From: Hyphomicrobiales bacterium
GTDB taxonomy: Bacteria; Pseudomonadota; Alphaproteobacteria; Rhizobiales; Xanthobacteraceae
Length of the DNA: 64,000 nucleotides
NCBI GenBank assembly: GCA_017305595.1
Contig: JAFKKL010000006.1
Coordinates: 14,803-78,802 of the forward strand
Reading direction: 5' to 3'
The stretch's first letter is position 1, and every line of letters begins with the position of its first letter. The translations under genes and the position numbers were made by a program. Positions 50,622-60,747 of the stretch are shown in pieces. The notes under the pieces were generated by a model. It saw only the letters and a list, made by a program, of their open reading frames with translations, did no database searches and had not been told where the DNA came from.

Positions 50622-51869
50622 ATGATGTCAGGTTTCGCAAAGTCTTTTCAATGGCTTGGCCAGCATGAACGAGTCCTGTGGGGCATCGCCGCGGTGCTCG
50701 TCGCGGGCAGTGCCGCCGTCGCCATCGTGCGCAGCGGCGCGGAGCCGCGTGGCGGTCTGGAGATGTCCAGCCAGTCGCGCCGCAGCGGGCCGCGCTATAT
50801 CCCGAGTCAGGCCGAGTGGGCTGCCCTCACGGTCGCGCCGGTATCCGACTATACGTTTCGGACCGAACGTATCACCGAGGGCAAGATCGCGGTCGATGAG
50901 GATCGCGCCACGCCGGTATTTTCGCCCTATGCCGGCCGGGTGATCAAGCTGCTGGCGCGGCCCGGCGATCACGTCGCGCAAGGCCAGCCGCTGTTTGTCA
51001 TCGAAGCCGCCGATACCGTGCAGGCGCAGAACGATTTCATTGCCGCGGCAGCGGGCCTCAACAAGGCGAAGTCGCAGCTCGAACTGGCGAAGATTCAGAA
51101 CACCCGCGCTCGCGATCTGTTCGACGGCAAGGCCATTCCGCTGAAGGATTTCCAGCAGGCGCAGGCGACGCTGGTGTCGGCCGAGAACGACCAGCGCGCG
51201 GCGCAGACGGCGCTTGAGGCCGTGCGTAACCGGCTACGCATCCTCGGCCTCAGCGAGCAGGCCATCGCCGACTTCCAGCAGAAGGGCCGGATCGACCCGG
51301 AAACCACCATCGTTGCGCCGATTGCGGGCACCGTGGTCCAGCGCAAGATCGGTCCCGGCCAGTACATCAACGCCGGCGCCAACGATCCGGTGTTCGTGAT
51401 CGGCGATCTCTCCACGGTCTGGCTCACTGCTTTCGTTCGCGAAAGCGATGCCGCGATGGTGGCGGTCGGGCAGGAGGTCGCTTTCAAGGTGTTGGCGTTG
51501 CCGGATCGCGACTTGCGCGCCCGCATCGACTACGTCTCCGCCGCCATCGATCCTGCGACCCGGAGATTGATGGTGCGCGCCACGGTGAACAACATCGACG
51601 GCCTCCTGAAGCCGGAGATGTTCGCCAACGTCACCATTTTCGCCGCCGCCAATCACGCCGCGGTCGGCGTGCCGAAGCGGGCGTTGATCTACGAGGGCGA
51701 CGAGGTCCGGGTCTGGGTGGTGCACGACGACAAGTCGATCGAATTGCGCAAGATCAAGACCGGCCTGACCAACGGCGATCTGGTGGAGGTGCTGGGCGAT
51801 CTCCACGCCGGCGAGCGCATCGTCACCAAGGGCAATCTTTTCATCGACCGGGCAGCCTCGGGAAGCTGA
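50622..51869 (+). CDS. RND efflux periplasmic adaptor (CusB/CzcB/HlyD family)
   Basis: A 415-residue membrane-fusion protein. An N-terminal anchor (VLWGIAAVLVAGSAAVAIV) leads to a lipoyl half (GRVIKLLARPGDHVAQGQPLFVIE), a helical hairpin (residues ~140-200), the second lipoyl half (TIVAPIAGTVVQRKIGPGQYI) and beta-barrel domain (VWLTAFVRESDAAMVAVGQ). It bridges the inner-membrane pump encoded next to an outer-membrane channel. Few His or Met residues are seen near the N-terminus, so metal chaperoning of the CusB kind is not evident. Confidence 0.92.
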   Translation: MMSGFAKSFQWLGQHERVLWGIAAVLVAGSAAVAIVRSGAEPRGGLEMSSQSRRSGPRYIPSQAEWAALTVAPVSDYTFRTERITEGKIAVDEDRATPVFSPYAGRVIKLLARPGDHVAQGQPLFVIEAADTVQAQNDFIAAAAGLNKAKSQLELAKIQNTRARDLFDGKAIPLKDFQQAQATLVSAENDQRAAQTALEAVRNRLRILGLSEQAIADFQQKGRIDPETTIVAPIAGTVVQRKIGPGQYINAGANDPVFVIGDLSTVWLTAFVRESDAAMVAVGQEVAFKVLALPDRDLRARIDYVSAAIDPATRRLMVRATVNNIDGLLKPEMFANVTIFAAANHAAVGVPKRALIYEGDEVRVWVVHDDKSIELRKIKTGLTNGDLVEVLGDLHAGERIVTKGNLFIDRAASGS

Positions 51870-51899
51870 TCGTCCCGGCTCTGAAAGTATCGGCCATCC

Positions 51900-54800
51900 A
51901 TGCAACGCCTCGCCGCTTTTGCCGTCCATCGCCGGATCCTGATGGTGGGGCTATTCGCCGCCGTGCTGATCGGCGGGCTCATCGCCTTCGCCCGGCTCAA
52001 CATCGAGGCCTATCCTGATCCGACCCCGCCGATGGTCGATATCGTGACGCAAAGCCCCGGCCTGTCGTCGGAGGAGATCGAGCGTTATATCACCATTCCC
52101 ATCGAGACGCAGGTGGCCGGCATCAAGAACCTGCGCACCATCCGCACCGTTTCGCTCTACGGCCTGTCCGACGTCAAGCTGCAATTCTCCTTCGACTATA
52201 CCTATGACGAGGCCTTGCAGCAGGTGCTCAACCGGCTGTCGCAATTGCCGCCGTTGCCGGGCAACGTGCAGCCGCAGATATCTCCTCTGAGCGCGGTCGG
52301 CGAGATCTATCGCTATCGTCTGGTGGGGCCGCCGAACTACAGCGTGCTCGATCTCAAGACATTGCAGGACTGGGTGTTGCAGCGCCGCTTCCGTGCGGTG
52401 CCTGGCGTCATCGACGTTACTGGCTGGGGCGGCAAGACCAAGACCTACGAGGTACAGGTCGATTTCAATAAGCTGGTGGCCTACGGGCTAACGTTGCCGC
52501 AAGTGCTTCAGGCGATCGGCAACGCCAACATCAATGTCGGCGGCAACACCGTCGATATCGGCTCGCAATCGGCGGTGGTGCGCGGCGTCGGCCTGATCCG
52601 CTCGATCGACGATCTCGCGACCACCATGATCGCGCAGAGCGGCGGCAATCCGGTGCTGGTGCGCGACATCGCGACCGTCGGCATCGGCGAGAAGCCCCGG
52701 CTCGGCATCGCCGGCATGAACGACGTCGATGATATCGTGCAGGGCATTGTGCTGATGCGGCGCGGCGAACAGAGCACGCCGACGCTGGCGCGGGTCGAGG
52801 CGGTGGTGAAATCCATCAACGCTTCCGGCGTGCTGCCGCCCGGCGTCCGCATCGAGCGCATTTACGACCGCAAGGACTTGATCGACGTCACCACGCACAC
52901 CGTGCTGCATAACATGATCGTTGGCATCCTCCTGATCGTGCTGCTGCAATGGCTGTTCCTCGGCAACCTTCGCAGCGCCCTGATCGTCGGCGCGACAATT
53001 CCGTTCGCGCTCTCCTTCGCCGTCATCATCATGGTGCTGCGCGGCGAATCCGCCAATCTGCTGTCGGTCGGCGCCATCGATTTCGGCCTGATCGTCGATG
53101 GCACCGTCATCATGGTGGAGGCGATCTTCCGCCGTCTCTCGCAGACCGCTCGGCTCTCGGAGGAGGAGCAGAGCCGCGCGCCGCCGGGCACGGTGGCGGA
53201 GATGAAGGACCACGCCATCCTCAGCGCCTCGAGCGACGTGGCGCGCTCGATCTTCTTTGCGGCCGCGATCATCATCGCCGCGTTCCTGCCGCTGTTCACC
53301 CTGAGCGGCGTCGAAGGCAACATCTTCGGACCGATGGCGCGCACCTACGCCTACGCGCTGGCCGGCGGCCTGCTCGCGACCTTCACGGTGACGCCGGCCC
53401 TGAGCGCCATCATCCTGCCGTCGCATATCGAGGAGACCGAGACCCGACTGATGCGCTGGCTGCATCGCCTCTATATGCCGGTGCTGCGCTGGGCGGTGAC
53501 GAGCTACAGGCTGGTGCTGGCCGGCGCCGCCTGCCTCATGGTGATGACCTTCATCGTCGGCCATTTCCTCGGGCTTGAATTCCTGCCCAAACTTGAGGAA
53601 GGCAACCTCTGGATTCGCGCGACGCTGCCGTCGACCATCTCGCTGAAAGAAGGCAACGGCTACGTCAACGAGATGCGGCGGATGATCCGGGCGCGGCCGG
53701 AGGTCGAGTCGGTGGTGTCGCAGCAGGGCCGCCCCGACGACGGCACCGACGCCGCCGGCCTGTTCAACGCCGAGTTCTTCGCGCCGCTCAAGTCGGTGAA
53801 GGATTGGCCCGGCGTCAAGGACAAGGATGCGCTCACCGCCGAATTGCTGGCGCAACTGCAAGCGAAATTCCCCGGCGTCGAATTCAACTTCTCGCAGTAC
53901 TTGCAGGACAACGTCGCCGAAGCCGTGTCCGGCGTGAAGGGCGAGAATTCGGTCAAGCTGTTCGGCAACGATCTCGCCGCGCTCACCGAGACGGCGGACA
54001 AGATCAAGTCGGTGCTTGCCACCGTGCCGGGCGTCGTCGATCTGTCGGTGTTCACCTCGCTCGGGCAGCCGACGATCCAGATCGATGTCGATCGCGCACG
54101 TGCCGCGCGTTACGGACTGTCGCCGGGCGATATCAATTCCACCATCCGCGTCGCTATCGGCGGCGACAGCGCCGGCGATCTCTATGAGCCCGGCTCGGAC
54201 CGGCACTTCCCCATCATTATCAGGCTGGCGCCGGAATACCGCAAAAGCGCCGAGGCGATCCAGAACCTGCGGATCGGGGCTCAAGGGCCGAACGGTACCA
54301 TCACCCAAATCCCGCTCAGCGAGGTTGCGTCGATCAAGCTGGTGTCCGGCGCGGCCTACATCTATCGCGAGCAGCAGGAACGTTACTTACCGATCAAGTT
54401 CTCGGTGCGCGGCCGCGATCTCGGCAGTGCCATCAAGGAGGCGCAGGACAAGGTGGCCGAGCAGGTGCAGTTGCCGGCCGGCTCGCGGCTCGAATGGGTG
54501 GGCGAGTTCGGCAACTTGCAGGATGCCATCCGCCGGCTGTCCATCGTGGTGCCGATCAGTCTCGCGCTGATCGCGATGTTGTTGTGGTTCAACTTCGGCT
54601 CGCTGACCGACACGCTGCTGGCGATGAGCGTGATTCCGATGGCGATCTTCGGCGGCGTGGTCGGGCTGGTGGTGTTCGGCATTCCGTTCAGCGTCTCAGC
54701 CGCGATCGGCTTCATCGCGCTGTTCGGTATCGCGGTGATGGACGGCATCATCATGCTGTCGCAGTACAATCAACTGATCGATGACGGGCTGGACCGCATG

Positions 54801-55019
54801 AAGGCGGTGATCCGCACCGGCGAGTTGCAATTCCGTCCGGTGCTGATGACGTGCGCGGTGGCCGGGATCGGGTTGTTGCCCGCGGCGCTGTCGTCCGGCA
54901 TCGGCTCTCAGGTGCAGAAGCCCTTGGCGGTGGTGGTGGTCGCCGGCATGCTGATTGCGCCGCTGGTGATCCTGGTGACGCTGCCGGTGCTGATCTCGCG
55001 CTTCGCGCGCGGCCGATAA
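51900..55019 (+). CDS. Heavy-metal-type RND efflux pump (CzcA/CusA family)
   Basis: A 1,039-residue RND protein with the usual layout: one N-terminal membrane helix, a periplasmic loop, six helices, a second loop and five helices. The proton-relay helix reads AIDFGLIVDGTVIMVEA, matching the DFG-x3-DG motif of CzcA/CnrA-type pumps for Co, Zn, Cd or Ni rather than the copper/silver CusA pattern. PGV (VPGVVDLSVF) and AEFFAPLK segments fit the family. The exact metal is not certain. It lies 30 bases after the adaptor gene. Confidence 0.93.
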   Translation: MQRLAAFAVHRRILMVGLFAAVLIGGLIAFARLNIEAYPDPTPPMVDIVTQSPGLSSEEIERYITIPIETQVAGIKNLRTIRTVSLYGLSDVKLQFSFDYTYDEALQQVLNRLSQLPPLPGNVQPQISPLSAVGEIYRYRLVGPPNYSVLDLKTLQDWVLQRRFRAVPGVIDVTGWGGKTKTYEVQVDFNKLVAYGLTLPQVLQAIGNANINVGGNTVDIGSQSAVVRGVGLIRSIDDLATTMIAQSGGNPVLVRDIATVGIGEKPRLGIAGMNDVDDIVQGIVLMRRGEQSTPTLARVEAVVKSINASGVLPPGVRIERIYDRKDLIDVTTHTVLHNMIVGILLIVLLQWLFLGNLRSALIVGATIPFALSFAVIIMVLRGESANLLSVGAIDFGLIVDGTVIMVEAIFRRLSQTARLSEEEQSRAPPGTVAEMKDHAILSASSDVARSIFFAAAIIIAAFLPLFTLSGVEGNIFGPMARTYAYALAGGLLATFTVTPALSAIILPSHIEETETRLMRWLHRLYMPVLRWAVTSYRLVLAGAACLMVMTFIVGHFLGLEFLPKLEEGNLWIRATLPSTISLKEGNGYVNEMRRMIRARPEVESVVSQQGRPDDGTDAAGLFNAEFFAPLKSVKDWPGVKDKDALTAELLAQLQAKFPGVEFNFSQYLQDNVAEAVSGVKGENSVKLFGNDLAALTETADKIKSVLATVPGVVDLSVFTSLGQPTIQIDVDRARAARYGLSPGDINSTIRVAIGGDSAGDLYEPGSDRHFPIIIRLAPEYRKSAEAIQNLRIGAQGPNGTITQIPLSEVASIKLVSGAAYIYREQQERYLPIKFSVRGRDLGSAIKEAQDKVAEQVQLPAGSRLEWVGEFGNLQDAIRRLSIVVPISLALIAMLLWFNFGSLTDTLLAMSVIPMAIFGGVVGLVVFGIPFSVSAAIGFIALFGIAVMDGIIMLSQYNQLIDDGLDRMKAVIRTGELQFRPVLMTCAVAGIGLLPAALSSGIGSQVQKPLAVVVVAGMLIAPLVILVTLPVLISRFARGR

Positions 55020-55033
55020 AACTAATCGTCGCC

Positions 55034-56449
55034 CTATTTGCCCGAAGGCGTGCGCAGGCCGTGCCAGGCGTCGCGCACCTGATGATAATGCACCTCCGGC
55101 AGGTAGTCCGGGGTGTGCAGGCCGAGCGTTTTGACGTCGAGACTGCCAACTGCGCCAAGCAGCGTGTAGGAGGCGATCACGCGATCGCGCTGCGCGCCGA
55201 TCAATCGCGCCTTGGCCGCCACCAGATCCTGCTGCGCGTTGAGTACGTCCACGGTGGTGCGCTGGCCGCCTTGCGCTTCCTTGCGGACGCCGTCGAGCGC
55301 GACGGTGGCCGCGCGCACCTCGGATTCCGCCGCACCGACCGCGGTCCGCGCGCCTTCGTAGGAGACCCAGGCGGCGACGGCGGCAGTGCGTGCCTGATTG
55401 CGCACCTGCTCCAGCACCAGCCGACTTTGCGACGCCAGTTCCTTAGCCTGCCGGGTCTGCGAGGCGGCGGTGCCGCCGTCGTAGATCGGCGCGGTGATCT
55501 GGCCGAGTACATAGGCCTGATCGGTCGCGTTGGTGCCGAGCGTCGTATCGGTCTGCCGCGAGCGGCTGGCGCCGCCCTGCACGGTGACGGTCGGGTACAG
55601 GCTGCTTTCCGCGACATTGATGGTCTTCTCGGCCATATCGGCATCGAAGCCCGCCGCCAGCACCGCCGGGTTGGCCCGGAACGCCAGTGTAGTCGCCTCG
55701 TCGCGGCTGCGCGGCACTAGGCGCACCACCGGCTCGGCCGGGCTGAGCCGGCCCGGCGCCTGACCGATGACCTGCGTATAGGTCGCCTGGCTGACAGCGA
55801 GTGCGACTTCGGCCGCGTTCTGGTCCGCCAGTCCGCGATTGAGCCGCGCTTCCGCCTGTGCGGTGTCGGTCGGCGTCACGTCGCCGGCGTTGAGCCGCCG
55901 CTGCGCGACGTTCAGCGTTTCCCGCAGTGAGGCGACATTGGCGCGCTGCGCATCCACCAGCGACTGGTTGGCGAGCACATTGGTATAGGCGGTCACGGCG
56001 TCGAGCAGCACGCCTTGCCCGACGTTGCGCAACGCCTCGCGGCCGGATTTCACCTGAAGCTCGGCGACGCGCACGCTGTTGGCGGTCTTGAAGCCGTTGA
56101 ACAGCGTCTGCGTCACCGTCACGCCGATGGTCCACGGCTTCTGCGTCGCGGTCTGGATCGAGTTGTCCGGAAGCAGGTTGCGCACGGCTTGCATGCCGCC
56201 ACTCAGGCTGGCGATGATTTGTGGCCGATAGCCGGCGAGCGCCTGCGGCACATTCTCATCGGTAGCGCGCTGGCGGGCGCGCTCGGCATTAAGTTGCGGA
56301 TTGGTCTGGTAAGCCTTCACCAGCGCATCGGCGATGGTTTCGGCGTGGCCGGACGTCGGGATCAGCCAGACGCACAACGGTATCGCGAACATGACCGCCG
56401 GACGTCGCAGCCGTGACGCCGCGCCAACTTTCGACGCCTGCCGTGCCAT
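55034..56449 (-). CDS. TolC-family outer-membrane channel
   Basis: A 471-residue protein from ATG 56449: signal peptide ending near SGHAE, then TIADALVKAYQTNPQLNAERARQRATDENVPQA, the typical opening of alphaproteobacterial TolC proteins. Two coiled outer-membrane efflux repeats follow (VAELQVKSGREALRNVGQGVLLDAVTAY; QVRNQARTAAVAAWVSYEGARTAV). It serves type I secretion or multidrug efflux as the trimeric exit duct. It is convergent with the RND genes (15 bases between stops), so it is separately transcribed but could serve that pump. The frame is open to 56596; the longer form lacks a signal at its start. Confidence 0.92.
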   Translation of the reverse strand: MARQASKVGAASRLRRPAVMFAIPLCVWLIPTSGHAETIADALVKAYQTNPQLNAERARQRATDENVPQALAGYRPQIIASLSGGMQAVRNLLPDNSIQTATQKPWTIGVTVTQTLFNGFKTANSVRVAELQVKSGREALRNVGQGVLLDAVTAYTNVLANQSLVDAQRANVASLRETLNVAQRRLNAGDVTPTDTAQAEARLNRGLADQNAAEVALAVSQATYTQVIGQAPGRLSPAEPVVRLVPRSRDEATTLAFRANPAVLAAGFDADMAEKTINVAESSLYPTVTVQGGASRSRQTDTTLGTNATDQAYVLGQITAPIYDGGTAASQTRQAKELASQSRLVLEQVRNQARTAAVAAWVSYEGARTAVGAAESEVRAATVALDGVRKEAQGGQRTTVDVLNAQQDLVAAKARLIGAQRDRVIASYTLLGAVGSLDVKTLGLHTPDYLPEVHYHQVRDAWHGLRTPSGK

Positions 56450-56647
56450 GTGTTCCGCCGTGATCCGAAAAAGCGCCAGATATCTATCCTGTTTAGTGAT
56501 CCCGGCGGCCGGTGACAAATGGTTGCGCCGCAATGCCTGTGGTTTATTGGCCGGGCGGATCACAATCTTATGACGACGGCGCTGTCGTCCGGCCATCCGG
56601 TCTTCCGAAGGTGCCGCCCGCCGGGGAAGGCGTGGCTGCGCCTCGTC

Positions 56648-56664
56648 TTTATGCCGCCTTTATG
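56648..56664 (+). promoter_or_regulatory. Candidate KdpE binding site (11-base-spaced direct repeat)
   Basis: TTTATG-N5-TTTATG (as a longer repeat, TTTATGC at 56648-56654 and 56659-56665) closely resembles the Escherichia coli KdpE site TTTATA-N5-TTTACA. It lies about 82 bases upstream of the first kdp frame. A weak -10-like TATCTG is at 56708-56713. KdpE itself should be encoded beyond the window, after kdpD. Confidence 0.6.
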
Positions 56665-56746
56665 CGCCGCTCCGACATTCCCAATCGTTTCCTGATTTCG
56701 ATCGGCCTATCTGCATCGAGGGTCCCAAACGGTGGGAGATGCTTCG

Positions 56747-56830
56747 ATGCTTGATGTTCTGATGGTGGTGCTGGGCCTGGCCCTTTTCGCGATCACGGCC
56801 ACCTACGCCTTCGCCTGCGATTGGCTGTGA
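56747..56830 (+). CDS. 27-residue membrane peptide upstream of kdpF
   Basis: The frame ATG 56747 to TGA 56830 encodes a single hydrophobic helix (LMVVLGLALFAITATYAFAC) ending in CDWL. GGGAG stands upstream at usable spacing, and kdpF starts 10 bases later with GAGGAGG between, partly overlapping the stop. A short protein ending in C-D-(R/W)-L is, as I recall, common before kdpF in proteobacterial kdp operons, so this is probably real. It is distinct from KdpF and may be an additional small subunit or stabiliser of the pump. Confidence 0.65.
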   Translation: MLDVLMVVLGLALFAITATYAFACDWL

Positions 56831-56840
56831 GGAGGCGACG

Positions 56841-56930
56841 ATGTCTTTCGACTACGTCCTCGCCGCTGCCGTGACGGTCGGCCTGCTGATCTATCTCACC
56901 TACGCCCTGCTGCGGCCCGAACGCTTTTAG
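56841..56930 (+). CDS. kdpF: Potassium-transporting ATPase small subunit KdpF
   Basis: A 29-residue single-helix protein, [16 protein letters not shown] continuing to [10 protein letters not shown]. The ending LLRPERF is the hallmark of KdpF, the stabilising subunit of the Kdp complex in the inner membrane. It starts with GAGGAGG upstream and ends 10 bases before kdpA. Its size matches the family. Confidence 0.93.
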   Translation: MSFDYVLAAAVTVGLLIYLTYALLRPERF

Positions 56931-56940
56931 GAGAACGTCC

Positions 56941-58644
56941 ATGACCGTCATCGGCTGGATGCAAATACTGCTGTTCTGCGCGCTTGTGCTCGCGCTCGTT
57001 ATACCGCTGGGCGGATATATGACGCGCGTCTTCAACAGCGAGCGGACGCTTCTGTCTCCGATCCTGCGGCCCTGCGAGCGGTTGCTGTATCGGGTCGCGG
57101 GCATTGACGAGAAGCGTGAGCAGCATTGGGTATCCTACACTTTGTCGATGCTGCTGTTTCATGTCGGCGGGCTTGCGGTGCTTTATGTCGTGCTGCGCGC
57201 GCAGGCTGTGCTGCCGCTCAATCCGATGTCGCAATCCGCTGTCGCGCCCGATCTGGCGTTCAATACAGCCGTAAGTTTCATCACCAACACCAACTGGCAG
57301 AACTACGGTGGCGAGAGCACGCTGTCTTATCTCAGCCAGATGCTCGGCCTGACGGTGCAGAACTTCCTCTCGGCCGCGACCGGTATCGTGCTGGCGGTGG
57401 CCTTGATCCGTGGATTCGCGCGTAGGTCAGTGCAGACCATCGGCAACTTCTGGGTCGATGTCACCCGCTGCACGCTCTATGTGCTGCTGCCGATCTGCGT
57501 GGTGTTCACACTGTTTCTGGTCTGGCAGGGCGTGCCGCAGACCTTGGGACCGTCCGTCGAGGTGACCGGTCTCGAAGGCGTGCGCCAGACTATCGCGATC
57601 GGTCCGGTGGCGTCGCAGGTCGCCATCAAATTGCTCGGTACCAATGGCGGCGGCTTCTTCAATGCCAATGCCGCGCATCCGTTCGAGAACCCCACGGCGC
57701 TGTCGAATCTGTTGCAGATGCTGGCGATCTTCGCGCTCGGTGCGGCCCTGACCAATGTGTTCGGCCGCATGGTCGGCAATCAGCGCCAGGGCTGGGCGAT
57801 CCTGGCGGCGATGGGTCTCCTGTTCATCGCAGGTGTTGCCGTTTGTTACTGGGCGGAAGCGCATGGCTCGGCGCTGCTGACTGCACAGGGGCTGACCGGC
57901 GGCAATATGGAAGGCAAGGAGATCCGCTTCGGTATCGTCGCGTCGGCCTTGTTCGCGGTGGTGACCACCGCGGCCTCGTGTGGCGCAGTCAACGCCATGC
58001 ATGATTCGTTCACGGCCCTCGGCGGCATGATCCCGCTGATCAATATGGAGCTTGGCGAAATCGTTGTCGGCGGCGTCGGCGCCGGTCTCTACGGCATGTT
58101 GCTGTTCGTGATCGTCACGGTGTTCGTCGCCGGGCTGATGGTTGGCCGCACGCCGGAATATGTCGGCAAGAAGATCGAGGCACGCGAAGTCAAGATGGCG
58201 ATGCTGGCGATCCTGATCCTGCCGCTGATGATGCTGGGCTGGACGGCGATTGCCGTGGCCTATCCGCCTGCCGTGGCCTCGATGGGAAATGCGGGACCGC
58301 ATGGCTTCAGCGAAGTGCTGTACGCCTTCACGTCGCAGACCGCGAACAACGGGTCGGCCTTCGCCGGGCTGAGCGGCAGTACGTTGTTCTACAATCTTGC
58401 GGGCGCAGTTGCGATGTTCATCGGACGGTTCTGGATGATCGTGCCAGCGATGGCGATCGCAGGTTCGCTCGCGGCGAAGAAAGCCGTCGCGGCTTCGTCC
58501 GGTACGTTTCCCACAACGGGTGGTCTATTCGTCGGCTTGCTGGTCGGTGTCATCGTGATCGTCGGCGGCCTCACGTTCTTTCCTGCACTGGCTCTCGGGC
58601 CGATCGCCGAACACCTGGCGATGGGCACCGGCGGCCTGTTCTGA
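56941..58644 (+). CDS. kdpA: Potassium-transporting ATPase channel subunit KdpA
   Basis: A 567-residue membrane protein that binds and conducts K+ in the high-affinity Kdp pump. Its four selectivity-filter loops are visible: [36 protein letters not shown] and [10 protein letters not shown], the last three with the conserved glycines. Length matches the family (about 557 in E. coli). An AGGAG precedes the ATG. Confidence 0.97.
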   Translation: MTVIGWMQILLFCALVLALVIPLGGYMTRVFNSERTLLSPILRPCERLLYRVAGIDEKREQHWVSYTLSMLLFHVGGLAVLYVVLRAQAVLPLNPMSQSAVAPDLAFNTAVSFITNTNWQNYGGESTLSYLSQMLGLTVQNFLSAATGIVLAVALIRGFARRSVQTIGNFWVDVTRCTLYVLLPICVVFTLFLVWQGVPQTLGPSVEVTGLEGVRQTIAIGPVASQVAIKLLGTNGGGFFNANAAHPFENPTALSNLLQMLAIFALGAALTNVFGRMVGNQRQGWAILAAMGLLFIAGVAVCYWAEAHGSALLTAQGLTGGNMEGKEIRFGIVASALFAVVTTAASCGAVNAMHDSFTALGGMIPLINMELGEIVVGGVGAGLYGMLLFVIVTVFVAGLMVGRTPEYVGKKIEAREVKMAMLAILILPLMMLGWTAIAVAYPPAVASMGNAGPHGFSEVLYAFTSQTANNGSAFAGLSGSTLFYNLAGAVAMFIGRFWMIVPAMAIAGSLAAKKAVAASSGTFPTTGGLFVGLLVGVIVIVGGLTFFPALALGPIAEHLAMGTGGLF

Positions 58645-58663
58645 CCCTACGCGGAGCTTCGTC

Positions 58664-60736
58664 ATGGATTCTCACAAGATGCGTAAACGCTCGGCCACGG
58701 TAGCAATGTTCGACCCGGCAATCGTGTTTCCGGCCATCGGTGAAGCGGTGGTGAAACTTGATCCGCGAACGCTCGCCAGGAATCCGGTGATGTTCGTGCT
58801 GGAGATCGTTTCCGCACTCACCACGCTGTTGCTGATCCGCGATATCGTGATGGGCTCACCGACGATTCTGTTCGAAGTGCAGATCGTCATCTGGCTGTGG
58901 TTCACGGTGCTGTTCGCGAATTTCGCGGAAGCGGTCGCTGAAGGGCGTGGCAAGGCGCAGGCCGATACCTTGCGGACCATGCGCACGCAGACGCCGGCCA
59001 AGCGGCTGTTGATGCCCGACAACCGTGACCTGTACGAAGGCGTTGCAGCTGATCAACTCGAGGCCGGCGATCTCGTGGTGTGCGAAGCCGGCGACATCAT
59101 TCCTGGCGACGGCGAGGTGATCGAGGGCATTGCCTCGGTGAACGAGGCCGCGGTGACCGGTGAGTCCGCGCCGGTGATCCGTGAATCCGGCGGCGATCGC
59201 TCGGCGGTGACGGGTGGCACCACGGTGATTTCCGACCGGATCGTCGTTCGCATCACCTCGTCGCCGGGATCGTCGTTTCTCGACCGCATGATCAAGCTGG
59301 TGGAAGGCGCGGCGCGGCAGAAGACGCCGAACGAGATAGCGCTCAATATTCTGCTGATCGGCCTCACGATCATCTTCGTGTTCGCAACCGCGACGATTCC
59401 GAGCTTTGTCGCCTATGCCGGCGGCACCATCTCCGTCATCGTTCTGGTCGCGCTGTTCGTGACCTTGATTCCGACCACCATCGGCGCCTTGTTGTCGGCG
59501 ATCGGCATCGCCGGCATGGATCGGCTGGTACGTTTCAACGTGCTGGCGATGTCGGGCCGCGCGGTTGAAGCCGCCGGCGATGTCGATACGCTGTTGCTGG
59601 ACAAGACCGGCACCATCACCTTCGGCAATCGCCTTGCGACGGAAATCCTCGCTGTGCCGGGCGTGACCGAGCAGGAAGCCGCGCGCGCCGCGCTGCTGGC
59701 GAGCGATGCGGATGAGACCGCTGAGGGCCGCTCCATCATCACGCTGGTGCAGGAGCATTATGGTGTTGCGCGCGAGTCCGTAGCCAGCGAGGCCCGGTTC
59801 GTTCCGTTTTCGGCGGTCACGCGGCTGTCGGGCGTGGATATTGGGGAGCGCAAGCTGCGCAAGGGGGCCATCGAGTCGGTCCTGAAATTCGCGCGCGAGC
59901 AGGCCGGCCACGATATTGTTGAGCCGTCGGCGTTCCGCGCCGCCGTCGACAAGATCGCCCGCGCCGGCGGCACGCCGCTCGGCCTGGTGGAAGGCAGCCG
60001 GATTCTCGGCGTCATTCATTTGAAGGACGTGGTGAAGCCGGACGTCAAGGAACGCTTCGCCGCGCTGCGTCGGATGGGCATCAAGACCGTGATGATCACC
60101 GGCGACAATCCGGTGACGGCGGCATCGATCGCTTCCGAGGCGGGCGTCGATGATTTCATCGCCGAGGCAACGCCCGAGGACAAGCTGCGTTACATCCGCA
60201 GCGAGCAAGCCGACGGCCGTCTGATCGCGATGTGTGGCGACGGCACCAACGACGCGCCTGCGCTGGCGCAAGCCGATGTCGGCGTGGCGATGCAGAGCGG
60301 CACGCAGGCGGCCCGCGAAGCCGGCAACATGGTCGATCTGGACTCCGACCCGACCAAGCTGATCGAGGTGGTCGAAATCGGCAAGCAACTTTTGATGACG
60401 CGCGGCGCGTTGACGACGTTCTCCATCGCCAACGACGTCGCGAAGTATTTCGCCATCATTCCCGCGATCTTCGTGACATTCTATCCGCAGCTCGGCGTCC
60501 TGAACGTGATGCAACTGTCAACGCCGCAAAGTGCGATCCTGTCGGCGATCATCTTCAATGCGCTTATCATCATCGCTCTCATTCCGCTGGCGCTGAAGGG
60601 CGTGAAATATCGCGCGGTCGGCGCGGCCGCGTTGCTGAAGCGAAATCTGCTGATCTATGCGCTCGGCGGAATCGTGCTGCCGTTCGTTGGAATCAAGGCC
60701 ATCGACCTCGCGGTCACCGCGTTGCATCTGGCTTGA
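58664..60736 (+). CDS. kdpB: Potassium-transporting P-type ATPase subunit KdpB
   Basis: A 690-residue P-type ATPase that drives K+ uptake. Seen are the A-domain TGES in [11 protein letters not shown], phosphorylation motif [14 protein letters not shown], nucleotide-domain LADETPEGRS-equivalent [11 protein letters not shown], and hinge [20 protein letters not shown]. The serine of TGES is the residue phosphorylated for shut-off in E. coli. The ATG at 58664 has GGAG upstream. Confidence 0.97.
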   Translation: MDSHKMRKRSATVAMFDPAIVFPAIGEAVVKLDPRTLARNPVMFVLEIVSALTTLLLIRDIVMGSPTILFEVQIVIWLWFTVLFANFAEAVAEGRGKAQADTLRTMRTQTPAKRLLMPDNRDLYEGVAADQLEAGDLVVCEAGDIIPGDGEVIEGIASVNEAAVTGESAPVIRESGGDRSAVTGGTTVISDRIVVRITSSPGSSFLDRMIKLVEGAARQKTPNEIALNILLIGLTIIFVFATATIPSFVAYAGGTISVIVLVALFVTLIPTTIGALLSAIGIAGMDRLVRFNVLAMSGRAVEAAGDVDTLLLDKTGTITFGNRLATEILAVPGVTEQEAARAALLASDADETAEGRSIITLVQEHYGVARESVASEARFVPFSAVTRLSGVDIGERKLRKGAIESVLKFAREQAGHDIVEPSAFRAAVDKIARAGGTPLGLVEGSRILGVIHLKDVVKPDVKERFAALRRMGIKTVMITGDNPVTAASIASEAGVDDFIAEATPEDKLRYIRSEQADGRLIAMCGDGTNDAPALAQADVGVAMQSGTQAAREAGNMVDLDSDPTKLIEVVEIGKQLLMTRGALTTFSIANDVAKYFAIIPAIFVTFYPQLGVLNVMQLSTPQSAILSAIIFNALIIIALIPLALKGVKYRAVGAAALLKRNLLIYALGGIVLPFVGIKAIDLAVTALHLA

Positions 60737-60747
60737 GAGGTGTCGTC

